Positions 1-6,549 of a DNA stretch of 64,000 nucleotides are shown piece after piece. The notes beneath the pieces were generated by a model that worked only from the letters and a program-made list of their open reading frames with translations, was not told where the DNA came from and did no database searches. The translations under genes were made by a program, and so were the position numbers. This DNA is from JANMZO01 sp963763135. GTDB lineage: Bacteria > Actinomycetota > Acidimicrobiia > Acidimicrobiales > JANYDT01. The DNA lies in contig CAVXNJ010000012.1 of NCBI GenBank assembly GCA_963763135.1, positions 806,001 through 870,000 on the forward strand. The letters are read 5' to 3'. Every line of letters starts with the position of its first letter. The first letter of the stretch is position 1.

Positions 1-741
1 GCGTGCGAGTACTGCATGCGCGGCGAGCCGCGTCATTGTGCGCAGACCAAAGGCATCATGGGCACGTTCTCGCAGGAGTTCTGTGTATACGCCAAGTCGC
101 TCGTGAAGCTGCCCGACAATGTTGGCGACGAGGAGGCGGCACTCGCCTGCGGCGGTCTGACGGCGTACGGCGCAGTCAAGAAACTGCTCAAGCATCACAT
201 CCTTCCGGGTCGCAAGATTGCGGTGATCGGCGCCGCTGGCGGCCTCGGTCACTACGCGGTGCAGATTGCGAGCGCGTTCGGTTACAAAGTCGTCGGGGTC
301 GACATCGGAGCGGACCGTCTGGCGTTCGTCGAATCACTAGGCGCGCATACTGTTGTCAGCGCCGACGAAGCGGCATCCGTGGCGCAGTCGTTCGGCGGTG
401 TCGATGCCAGCCTGGTGTTCTCGGCGAAACTCGCCGGGTTTGATCTGGGTTTGAAGATGCTCCGACGCGGCGGTCTGTTCGTAGCGGTCGGCATTCCGGC
501 GAGCAGCGAAGGCAACCTTCAACTCAACCCGTGGGAGTTCTTCCAACGCGACCCGACGCTCATCTACTCCGCCGTGGGAACGGTGCAGGACATGCGCGAA
601 CTGGTCGAGATGGCGGCCGAAGGACGGGTCAAGAGCCACATCGGACGCACCGCCGCGCTATCGGAAATCAGCGACGTGTTCGACGATCTCGAGGCCGGCA
701 AATACGTCGGCCGCGCCGTCATCACCGACTTCAACCGCTAA
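1..741 (+). CDS. Zinc-dependent alcohol dehydrogenase (MDR family), 5' end outside window
   Basis: Oxidises an alcohol to an aldehyde with NAD(P)+; cytosolic. The reading frame is open from base 1, so the N-terminal catalytic zinc ligands lie outside the window. The visible part begins inside the structural zinc lobe (Cys at window residues 2, 5 and 13). A Cys in ACGGLTAYGA (about residue 50) fits the last catalytic zinc ligand. A Rossmann glycine motif (GAAGGLG, about 77-83) is followed by VVGVD, whose Asp at about 101 suggests NAD+ preference. The protein ends with the usual KYVGRAVITDF tail. The substrate cannot be read from the sequence. The next gene is 266 bp away and probably separately transcribed. 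Confidence 0.88.
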   Translation, partial: ACEYCMRGEPRHCAQTKGIMGTFSQEFCVYAKSLVKLPDNVGDEEAALACGGLTAYGAVKKLLKHHILPGRKIAVIGAAGGLGHYAVQIASAFGYKVVGVDIGADRLAFVESLGAHTVVSADEAASVAQSFGGVDASLVFSAKLAGFDLGLKMLRRGGLFVAVGIPASSEGNLQLNPWEFFQRDPTLIYSAVGTVQDMRELVEMAAEGRVKSHIGRTAALSEISDVFDDLEAGKYVGRAVITDFNR

Positions 742-1007
742 TACCGTTCTCACTTTCGAACGGACGCGGATTCCGGCCAGCGCTTGCCGACTTGCTGTCA
801 GCGGATCGACCGCCTGCACCGAGGAAGCGCCGTAGTTACACCTGTCGGGGAGAGCGACTGGCTTGCGCCACGACTGGGTGGAGATAGGAGCCTTGTCACG
901 CGTGGCGGCGGAGTCCGTGGGCTCGACGAAGGTTGGGTCTCGGCACTACGCTCGCTGCATCTAGGCCTCTCAATCAAGCTGATGCGAGATCGAATGGAGT
1001 GTTCGGG

Positions 1008-1946
1008 ATGACTGGTTCCTTCCCGCTACAGCAGGACGGTATCCGATACCTGACCGAAGGCGGTCAGGAGACGGAGATCATGTACAAGTTCGGGTTCGAG
1101 CTGCCCGAGTTCGCCATGTTCCCGTTGCTCGACGACCCGCGAGCCGTGGTCGAGCTCCGGGGCATGTACGAGCGCTATCTCGACACCGCATGCGCTCATG
1201 GGTTCGGCGCGTTGATGGGCGGATTCGACTACCGGGCGAGCCCCGACTGGGCAGGACTGCTGGGCCACTCGCCAACTGCACTCGAGGAAATGCAGCTGCG
1301 TGCCATCGACTTTCTGCGCGAGGTCGCCCGCCCGTACATCAATCAGCTGCCCACCGTGATGTTCGCCGGCATCGTTGGACCGCGCGGCGACGCGTACTCA
1401 CTCGACCAGCGCATGACCGCGGAGGAAGCCGCCGACTACCACTCGACCCAGATCGCAACCCTGGCGACAGCGGAGGTGGACCTGGTCGAGGCCATGACTT
1501 TCAACAGCGCCCCCGAGGCGATCGGCGTAGCGAAGGCTGCCGCCCGAGCCGGGCTGCCAGCGTCGATCTCGTTCACGCTCGACAGCAACCACCGCCTCCA
1601 CTCGGGCCCGACGCTGAAAGAAGCGATCGAAACCGTCGACGCAGAATGCGGCGAGGACCGGCCGGCCTTCTACGGGATCAACTGTTCGCATCCCGTCGAG
1701 TTCCTTCCGGCCATCGAGCCGGGTGACTGGTTCCAGCGAGTCCGGTGCTTGCGCCCGAACGCCGCCATGATGGACAAAATCTCGCTGTGCACACTCGGGC
1801 ACCTCGAGTCCGGCGACCCCGTGGATCTCGGCCAGCGAATGGGCGCCATCGCCAAGCAGTACCCGCACCTCGACATCTGGGGTGGGTGCTGCGGAACCTG
1901 GGACACACACCTCGGCGAGATCGCTCGCAACGTCACCACACACTGA
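1008..1946 (+). CDS. Homocysteine S-methyltransferase family protein
   Basis: Zinc-dependent methyl transfer to a thiol such as homocysteine, in the methionine or S-methylmethionine pathway; cytosolic. The 312-residue protein has the family's zinc cysteines: NC at 225-226 and GGCCGT at 293-298 (Cys 294 and 295). It also has an early EGG motif (17-19) and a VGPRGD segment (123-128). An upstream in-frame codon at 933 exists, but the ATG at 1008 is preferred because GGAGT lies just before it and the homologous region starts there. The methyl donor is not evident. No SAM riboswitch was recognised in the 266 bp before the gene. Confidence 0.82.
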   Translation: MTGSFPLQQDGIRYLTEGGQETEIMYKFGFELPEFAMFPLLDDPRAVVELRGMYERYLDTACAHGFGALMGGFDYRASPDWAGLLGHSPTALEEMQLRAIDFLREVARPYINQLPTVMFAGIVGPRGDAYSLDQRMTAEEAADYHSTQIATLATAEVDLVEAMTFNSAPEAIGVAKAAARAGLPASISFTLDSNHRLHSGPTLKEAIETVDAECGEDRPAFYGINCSHPVEFLPAIEPGDWFQRVRCLRPNAAMMDKISLCTLGHLESGDPVDLGQRMGAIAKQYPHLDIWGGCCGTWDTHLGEIARNVTTH

Positions 1947-2092
1947 GCCGGAGTGCAACGCACTCATCCGCCTCTCGAGCAGCAGCAAGCTTGGCGTGAA
2001 TCATCCACGCAAGTATTTGACGAGCGCTGGAAGAACACCCGAAGGGCACGATGAGCGTCGGTCTGCGGCTGGCGGCTAAAGGAGGTTGATGT

Positions 2093-2463
2093 TCAGTGAT
2101 TCTGAACGGTGACCGAGCGAGATGGCACGGCGACGACCGCCATACCCACCGCGGTTTCCTCACCGTTGTGGTTAAGCCGCGCACGGACAACTCGACCAGG
2201 TTCTCGCCACCCTCATGCCACACCTTCGCAACCGTTCCTTCACAGGTGGTCAGGTCGCCGATGATGTTGTGTCGGCGGACCTGCACGTTCAGCCGCTTCA
2301 GAAAGGCGTCGTCGCCCATCCAGTCGGTCACCAGGTTCCCGAGCCACGAGATGCGCTCGGGGCCGTAGTCGTATGCAGCCGGCACGCCGACCGCTCGGGC
2401 CAGGTCGCTGTCGTCGGCGACTACACGTACCGACTCAAGGTTGGCCATCGGTCGAATGTCCAT
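2093..2463 (-). pseudogene. Decayed MaoC/hot-dog acyl dehydratase, C-terminal part
   Basis: Residues after the ATG at 2463 (AYDYGPERISWLGNLVTDWM, then VQVRRHNIIGDLTTC) resemble the second half of actinobacterial MaoC-like acyl-CoA hydratases. The first half is absent. At about 2180 the frame must shift by one base to continue the family pattern (LNHNGEETAVGMAVVAVP), which ends at the TGA at 2093. Read without the shift, the frame runs on into nonsense residues to 1933. With both a missing 5' half and a frame break, this is best taken as a gene remnant. The fold is inferred from family resemblance only. Confidence 0.6.
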
Positions 2464-2487
2464 GTCAAGGAACTAAACGCACGTGTC

Positions 2488-2697
2488 ATGAAGGCGTGCA
2501 TGTCTGCCGAGCCGTTACCGACCATCGACCCCGATCTGCCCCGCATTTCGCGGTTGCAGAACGTGCGGCTCGTACTCGGCCTTCTGGAAACGAATTCGCC
2601 ATTCCACAATCCACAACACGGCAAGACCCCGACGTGGATCACCGACTGGTTCGCCGCCGACGAACTCGGCCACGATATGACCGCCGTAGCCCTGTGA
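2488..2697 (+). CDS. Small hypothetical protein or gene fragment
   Basis: A 69-residue frame with the strong GC-third-position bias of real genes in this window. The better-looking part begins at the second ATG (2500). It contains RLQNVRLVLGLLETNSPF and PTWITDWFAADELGHD and has no signal peptide or membrane segment. The frame stays open upstream to 2215, but there it overlaps the decayed dehydratase on the other strand. It could be the tail of a larger lost gene. I do not recognise a family. Confidence 0.35.
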   Translation: MKACMSAEPLPTIDPDLPRISRLQNVRLVLGLLETNSPFHNPQHGKTPTWITDWFAADELGHDMTAVAL

Positions 2698-2733
2698 TCC
2701 GCCAGATCATTTGAACGCGGCTCGGCCGGCTGG

Positions 2734-3177
2734 TCAAGAAATCGGCTGTCCTTCGATCGAAGGGTATGAAATGAACTCCAGCAGATTCCCGTCGGGATCG
2801 CGCGTGTAGACACTCACCCCGATCGCGCGCCCGCCAGCGCGACGACCCTGGCGTTCGACGGGTCCGACCTCGACTACGGCCCCACTGCGTTCGAGCAGCG
2901 CCAACAACTCAGCCTGCTCGCCTTCCCAGACGAAGCAGAAGTCGCCACATCCGGGCACAGCCGCGGGTCCGCGAAGCGTCATCGACGCGTCCTGCCAAAG
3001 CGCTGGCGCGTGGACATTGATCTTTGTCCGACCCAGCGACAGGGAAAAGAACGGTACCCCTCGCTCACGCCAGCGGTCAGGATCGGGAGCCGTGAACCCA
3101 AGCGCCCGATAGAACCGGAGCATCTCCTCAGGACGAGCCGTAGGAATAGCGACGTGATCGATGTCGACAACTGGCAC
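2734..3177 (-). CDS. VOC-family (glyoxalase-like) protein
   Basis: A 147-residue single-domain vicinal oxygen chelate protein, a fold used for metal-dependent lyases, dioxygenases and resistance proteins. Visible family features are IDHVAIP at the N-terminus (His8), INVH (His56) and DPDGNLLEF near the end (Glu134), which are the usual metal ligand positions. The GTG start is preceded by TAGGTT (3184-3189) at 6 nt, suggesting a leaderless mRNA. It lies just outside the left repeat of the tRNA-Glu islet. The substrate is unknown. Confidence 0.8.
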   Translation of the reverse strand: MPVVDIDHVAIPTARPEEMLRFYRALGFTAPDPDRWRERGVPFFSLSLGRTKINVHAPALWQDASMTLRGPAAVPGCGDFCFVWEGEQAELLALLERSGAVVEVGPVERQGRRAGGRAIGVSVYTRDPDGNLLEFISYPSIEGQPIS

Positions 3178-3214
3178 GAACGCAACCTAGTCGGCCCCGG
3201 CACACGGGGAACGC

Positions 3215-3265
3215 AAAGAGCCGGTTCGAAAACCGGCTCTGAACAGGTACTTCACATGGCAGCCC
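3215..3265. repeat. 51-bp direct repeat, left copy (attachment-site-like)
   Basis: Identical to 5565-5615. It contains the inverted repeat AGAGCCGGTT/AACCGGCTCT (3217-3240) and ends with 9 bases that match the 3' end of tRNA-Glu including CCA. The right copy is the native one beside the intact tRNA. This copy is therefore the likely far boundary of an element that inserted at the tRNA 3' end. Confidence 0.85.
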
Positions 3266-3346
3266 TCGACGAATGCTCCCGGTCCACTGCTCGTGACGAC
3301 GTTGGTCGTAACGGAGGTGGCATACCTGCTCGAGACCCTCACGTAG
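3261..3346 (+). pseudogene. VapC/PIN-domain toxin remnant
   Basis: The frame from 3281 reads GPLLVTTLVVTEVAYLLE, very like the central segment of PIN-domain toxins that carries the conserved Glu of the active site. Bases 3261-3273, one frame away, read ALDE, as expected just before it. Thus a short piece with one extra base remains; it stops at TAG 3344-3346. The N-terminal Asp and the C-terminal acidic residues are missing, so it cannot be active. It begins exactly at the edge of the 51-bp repeat, as if recombination cut the gene there. Confidence 0.5.
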
Positions 3347-3575
3347 CGGCCGCTGCGGACCTGAACGACTGGAGATCGCCCCACTCGTCGGGTTCATCGA
3401 TGGGATGATCGTCATAGGCACGGTAGCCGTCATCAATCGCGGCGGCACGGGAGCGAGCGAGGAGTGCTGCACGTGCGGCGTCGAAAAGGGCAGCATCGTT
3501 GTGCTGCGGGTTCGCGGTTCTGGCCTCGGACAGAAGCTTCTCGTCAACCGTGGTACTCACGCGCGATCGTGCCAT
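3339..3575 (-). CDS. Antitoxin-like ribbon-helix-helix protein (VapB/MazE type)
   Basis: A 78-residue protein that begins ARSRVSTTVDEKLL, a short beta strand and helix typical of ribbon-helix-helix antitoxins. It continues into an alanine-rich helix and the acidic tail YDDHPIDEPDEWGDLQSF seen in actinobacterial VapB/MazE-like antitoxins. Such proteins bind and silence a partner nuclease and repress their own promoter. The partner is not next to it: only the broken PIN remnant on the opposite strand lies downstream, so it is probably an orphan. The start at 3575 is chosen because upstream residues in the frame are unlike the family. The region from 3576 to 3865 holds no gene I recognise. Confidence 0.6.
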   Translation of the reverse strand: MARSRVSTTVDEKLLSEARTANPQHNDAALFDAARAALLARSRAAAIDDGYRAYDDHPIDEPDEWGDLQSFRSAAAAT

Positions 3576-3865
3576 GGCATAAGGATGGCGTTGAAATGCC
3601 CCAAACCGCAAACGACCGACTCGACTTGATGTTTGGCCCGCACCCGCACAACACCCCCGCATCGTAGAACTGAAATGGCGCCGATTCTCGAGAACTTCGA
3701 ACCCGAACCGCGGCCGGGAGCGTCCAATCGAGGACTGGCTGGAGGCTCGTCGACCAAGAATCAGCAAAGTGAATTCGACAACGACAGACGTTTCGTCGAG
3801 CAACAACCTCCGCCGCTCGTAAGGGTTGAAGTGTGCGGTTCAATAAGAGCGGAGCGCATCCCGGT

Positions 3866-3882
3866 GCATGTATATTGCATGC
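3866..3882 (+). promoter_or_regulatory. vapBC promoter with overlapping inverted repeat
   Basis: A TATATT box (3871-3876) lies 6 nt before the vapB ATG, so the transcript probably starts at the ATG. The box is flanked by GCATG (3866-3870) and GCATGC (3877-3882), whose arms are complementary (GCATG/CATGC). An operator covering the promoter is what an autorepressing VapBC complex would need. The role is inferred from position. Confidence 0.5.
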
Positions 3883-4113
3883 ATGCCGAACGTCCAGATT
3901 CGCGATGTTCCCGATGACGTCCATGAAGCGCTCGTCCGCAAGGCCGAGCTCGCCGGCCAGTCGCTCCAGCAGTACCTCTCGGCCCAACTCGCACGCCTCG
4001 CCGTGACCCCAACCACCGACGAGATCATCGCCCGGATCGAGCGCCGCCCGAAAGGGCGCCTGTCACGATCCAGCGCCATCGCAGCGCTCCAGGACGAACG
4101 TGCTCGTCGTTGA
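3883..4113 (+). CDS. vapB: VapB/FitA-like antitoxin
   Basis: A 76-residue antitoxin of the type II VapBC module; it neutralises the PIN ribonuclease and represses the operon. It starts PNVQIRDVPDDVHEAL, the FitA-like ribbon-helix-helix DNA-binding strand and helix, and goes on with KAELAGQSLQQYL. The C-terminal part (DEIIARIERRPKGR) would bind the toxin. An ATG five codons upstream at 3868 would overlap the promoter box, so 3883 is preferred. The gene overlaps vapC by 14 nt, consistent with coupled translation. Confidence 0.85.
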   Translation: MPNVQIRDVPDDVHEALVRKAELAGQSLQQYLSAQLARLAVTPTTDEIIARIERRPKGRLSRSSAIAALQDERARR

Positions 4114-4489
4114 CGCGTCCGTCATCGCCCCGGCGATCGCCGACGGAGGACCCGACGGAGACCTCTGCCGCGCCGCCATCCACGGCCAGGTCCTGCTGGC
4201 ACCCGACCTGTTGCGCGTCGAGGTGCTCTCCGTCATCCGCCGACACGCATCCTCAGGCGAACTGACCAAACGCCAAGCCGACAACGCCGTCGTCGACCTC
4301 CTCGCACTCCCGATCACGGTCTACCCCACCGAACCACTCCTCCCCCGATGCTGGTCACTCCGCGGCAACGTCACGGCCTACGACGCGTGCTACGTCGCCC
4401 TGGCCGAAGTCCTCGGTGTCACGCTCCTCACCGCCGATGCGAAGCTCGCCAGCGCCCCAGGACCACGCTGCCAGTTCAGTGTCATCTGA
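4100..4489 (+). CDS. vapC: VapC PIN-domain ribonuclease toxin
   Basis: A 129-residue PIN-domain Mg2+-dependent RNase; in studied VapC toxins the target is tRNA or rRNA. The conserved acidic residues are all present: Asp5 (VVDAS), Glu41 (VEVLS), Asp95 (TAYDACYVALA) and Asp113 (TAD). The toxin therefore looks intact. It starts with GTG inside the end of vapB. It sits with a second antitoxin gene and a second broken PIN gene inside the tRNA-Glu islet, which suggests accumulation of toxin-antitoxin cargo. Confidence 0.88.
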   Translation: MLVVDASVIAPAIADGGPDGDLCRAAIHGQVLLAPDLLRVEVLSVIRRHASSGELTKRQADNAVVDLLALPITVYPTEPLLPRCWSLRGNVTAYDACYVALAEVLGVTLLTADAKLASAPGPRCQFSVI

Positions 4490-4739
4490 CGTTCGACATC
4501 GCGTCCTCCCCTGCCCTGCCAATCCCCCCAGCCCCCACGTCGAGCTGCCGAATGCGCTCCGTGGGCACTCAGCTCGGCGTGGCACCGTCCAGGCGCACCC
4601 AGGATGGGCGGTTAGTGGGAGGGTCGACGGGCAGGCAAAAGGTTCGCGGTGCCGGATTCGCGTGCCCGCCAACGCTCGCGCACTCGACGGTTCCACAGGA
4701 CCGCGATTGCAGTGGACAAGGCCGTGCGGCCGGGCCTGG

Positions 4740-5324
4740 TCAGGCGGTTCGCCGGGTGATCAGGATGTCGAGATCACGCTCCGCAAAGTTGCGGTGGTGC
4801 CATTCTTCGTTCACGACCGTGGCGAGGGACGGGCCGATCGCGAAGTCCTCGTTGAAGGGCCAGCTCTCGCTTCTGAACTCGACCGTGCTCTCGATGTGCT
4901 CCTGGGTGAGCCCGTCCAGGAACGCTCGGACCCGTGCGACGCGCTCGGCGCGGAGCGCGAGGACGCTGGCCAGCGGCGGCTTCGCATCACGTTCGTAGGG
5001 GATGGGGTTAGGGAAGCGCTCGTAGCCGTCGAACGGCAGGTCGAGCCGGTCGTAGGGATTGGGCACGCTTTGGATCACGGCGAAGACCCATAGGTCGCTC
5101 GCGTAGACGAGGTGTCGCAGTGTCTGGACGAACGACCACTCGCCCTCGACGGACTCGTGCAGCTGCTCTTCGTCTAGGGCCTCAGCCTTGGCCAGCGTCT
5201 CGCTCCACAACCGTTCGAGATCCGCCCACGCGTTGCGGAACGCCTCGGGCGTCCGCGGCAGGTACGGGTTCGAATCGTCGTACCCGTCGTCCTGTTGCTC
5301 ATGAAAGGTCTGCTCGTCACTCAT
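4740..5324 (-). CDS. DinB-family (DinB_2) protein
   Basis: A 194-residue four-helix-bundle protein of the DinB/YfiT superfamily, whose members bind a divalent metal through three His residues; some are thiol-S-transferases. The pattern is visible: His71 in TLRHLVYASDLW and His176-His177 in EEWHHRNFAERDL. An acidic N-terminal tail (residues 1-20) precedes the bundle. The gene lies inside the islet between the 51-bp repeats. About 250 bp without a recognised gene separates it from vapC. The exact reaction is unknown. Confidence 0.8.
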   Translation of the reverse strand: MSDEQTFHEQQDDGYDDSNPYLPRTPEAFRNAWADLERLWSETLAKAEALDEEQLHESVEGEWSFVQTLRHLVYASDLWVFAVIQSVPNPYDRLDLPFDGYERFPNPIPYERDAKPPLASVLALRAERVARVRAFLDGLTQEHIESTVEFRSESWPFNEDFAIGPSLATVVNEEWHHRNFAERDLDILITRRTA

Positions 5325-5365
5325 GCTGCCAATTCAACCGGATCTCCGGCCGTTCCGCTTAGGGG

Positions 5366-5464
5366 TTAACGCGCATGTACGGCGCGTACTGGTCGTGGAG
5401 GTAGACCGACGCCAGCAGCCACCAAGGAACAACAAGACGTCCGCCCGCGGATGGTGCCTTTCAT
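5366..5464 (-). pseudogene. Possible tyrosine-integrase N-terminal remnant
   Basis: A 32-codon frame begins MKGTIRGRTS after a good ribosome binding site (AGGTGA, 5 nt spacing). MKGTIR-x-R is a common start of phage-type tyrosine recombinases (arm-binding domain). After about ten residues the resemblance stops, and no recombinase core with Arg-His-Arg-Tyr is found nearby. Position just inside the right repeat, next to the tRNA, is where an integrase gene would sit. The call rests on a short match and context, so it is tentative. Confidence 0.35.
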
Positions 5465-5564
5465 GTCATCACCTCAGGTCAAAATCGGCAGACGTGAGGC
5501 TCCGCTTGAAACTCTTGGCTGTATCGACGCTGTATCGGCCCGCTGGGAAAGCCAGTGGAAATGA

Positions 5565-5615
5565 AAAGAGCCGGTTCGAAAACCGGCTCTGAACAGGTAC
5601 TTCACATGGCAGCCC
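5565..5615. repeat. 51-bp direct repeat, right copy at tRNA-Glu 3' end
   Basis: Identical to 3215-3265. Bases 5607-5615 are the last 9 bases of tRNA-Glu; the rest is downstream sequence including the terminator hairpin. Together the two copies bound 2,299 bp of accessory sequence, as attL/attR would. Confidence 0.85.
5567..5590 (-). terminator. Intrinsic terminator after tRNA-Glu
   Basis: A perfect 10-bp stem (AGAGCCGGTT/AACCGGCTCT) with a 4-base loop, followed on the minus strand by TTTT. It lies 16 nt after the tRNA-Glu 3' end. The same hairpin is duplicated at 3217-3240. Confidence 0.75.
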
Positions 5616-5682
5616 CAACGGAATTCGAATCCGTGTCTTCACCTTGAGAGGGTGATGTCCTAGGCCCCTAGACGATGGGGCC
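5607..5682 (-). tRNA. tRNA-Glu (anticodon CTC), CCA encoded
   Basis: The 76-nt gene folds as a cloverleaf on the minus strand: acceptor GGCCCCA pairs with TGGGGCT, the anticodon stem-loop is TCACC-CTCTCAA-GGTGA with anticodon CTC, and the T arm is ACGGA-TTCGAAT-TCCGT. The 3' GCCA is encoded. It reads GAG codons, frequent in this high-GC genome. Its aminoacyl-tRNA synthetase gene, gltX, lies less than 1 kb away on the same strand. Confidence 0.95.
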
Positions 5683-5691
5683 ATGTGTAAC

Positions 5692-5709
5692 GGTTCCGCT
5701 AGCGGAACC
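5692..5709. repeat. 18-bp perfect palindrome between the two tRNA genes
   Basis: GGTTCCGCT/AGCGGAACC is perfectly self-complementary. It lies between tRNA-Gln and tRNA-Glu. It may be a processing or pausing hairpin in a joint tRNA transcript; there is no T-tract, so termination is less likely. Confidence 0.5.
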
Positions 5710-5740
5710 TATGTGAGCGACTGCCGAGACGATCGCTTTG

Positions 5741-5812
5741 TTGGGGAACCAGGACTCGAACCCGGAATGGCTGGACCAGAACCAGATGTGTTACCAATTA
5801 CACCATTCCCCA
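5741..5812 (-). tRNA. tRNA-Gln (anticodon CTG), CCA not encoded
   Basis: On the minus strand TGGGGAA pairs with TTCCCCA to form the acceptor stem. The anticodon loop is TTCTGGT (anticodon CTG, Gln) and the T arm is CCGGG-TTCGAGT-CCTGG. CCA is absent, unlike in the neighbouring tRNA-Glu. The gene stands in tandem with tRNA-Glu, so both are probably cut from one transcript. Confidence 0.92.
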
Positions 5813-5892
5813 GAGGGCCGAAGAATCATAGCGGAGGGATCGCCCTCCCAAAACCAAATACCGCAGACAACGGCAACTGGCAGGGAAATTGG

Positions 5893-6540
5893 TCAGCCTT
5901 CGACCCACGCCGACAATCGTCGAAAGCCGGTGATCCGGCCAACCGCTACGGCCACGGTCTCTCTCACCAGGCGTCCGGTCGGCGACTTCGACGACACCGG
6001 CGAGGTGTGCGGCTGCATCCCGACCTCCTCGGCGATCGCGGCAACCCGGGCGGAGTGGAACCCATCGGTCACGAGGGCGACCCGGCTGAGACCGCGTTTG
6101 CGCAGTACACGGGCGGTGGCCGCTAACGACTGGTACGTATCGCGGCCCTGTACCTCTCGGAGAATGCGCTTATCCGGCACCCCGCGAGCCAGCAGCCAAT
6201 TGGCGCTGGCCGACGCCTCCGTCATTTTGTCGCCCGGCTGACTTCCGCCTGTCACCACAATCAGTGGTGCGACGTCGGCCTTGTAGAGCTCGAGCGCGTG
6301 GGTCAAACGACCGCGCAGAACCGGCGACGGCTTCCCGTTGTACTGCGCGGCACCAAGAACCACGATGGCATCGGCGGTTACCGAGCTGTTGATCGGAATC
6401 TCATCGCGATGAGCGGCGGTCCACACCTCGGCATACGACAGACCGAAATACGCCACCAGAATCAGTAGCGCGATCCTTCGCATCCACACCCACGGGTTGA
6501 GAAAACCCAACCCCGGGATTCGGCTGATGAACCGGAACAA
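5893..6540 (-). CDS. DUF218 / YdcF-SanA family membrane-anchored protein
   Basis: A 215-residue protein with one N-terminal membrane segment (about residues 20-40, RRIALLILVAYFGLSYAEV) and an outside DUF218 domain. Family signs are ADAIVVLGAAQYNGKPSPVL, VVTGG at about 96-100 and LVTDGFHSARV near 160. E. coli SanA and YdcF are the known relatives, linked to envelope permeability, with no settled reaction. The gene starts 9 bp after the gltX stop, so it is probably co-transcribed with it. The same mRNA may also run on to the tRNA genes. Confidence 0.82.
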   Translation of the reverse strand: MFRFISRIPGLGFLNPWVWMRRIALLILVAYFGLSYAEVWTAAHRDEIPINSSVTADAIVVLGAAQYNGKPSPVLRGRLTHALELYKADVAPLIVVTGGSQPGDKMTEASASANWLLARGVPDKRILREVQGRDTYQSLAATARVLRKRGLSRVALVTDGFHSARVAAIAEEVGMQPHTSPVSSKSPTGRLVRETVAVAVGRITGFRRLSAWVEG

Positions 6541-6549
6541 GCTAAACCG

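Noticed and set aside
742..1007. SAM-type riboswitch before the homocysteine S-methyltransferase gene
   Set aside because: No recognisable SAM-I, SAM-II or SAM-IV core or terminator/antiterminator pair was found; only a ribosome binding site is clear.
3215..5615. Insertion sequence or transposon
   Set aside because: The direct repeats are 51 bp, far longer than target duplications, there are no terminal inverted repeats, and no transposase is present; tRNA-site integration fits better.
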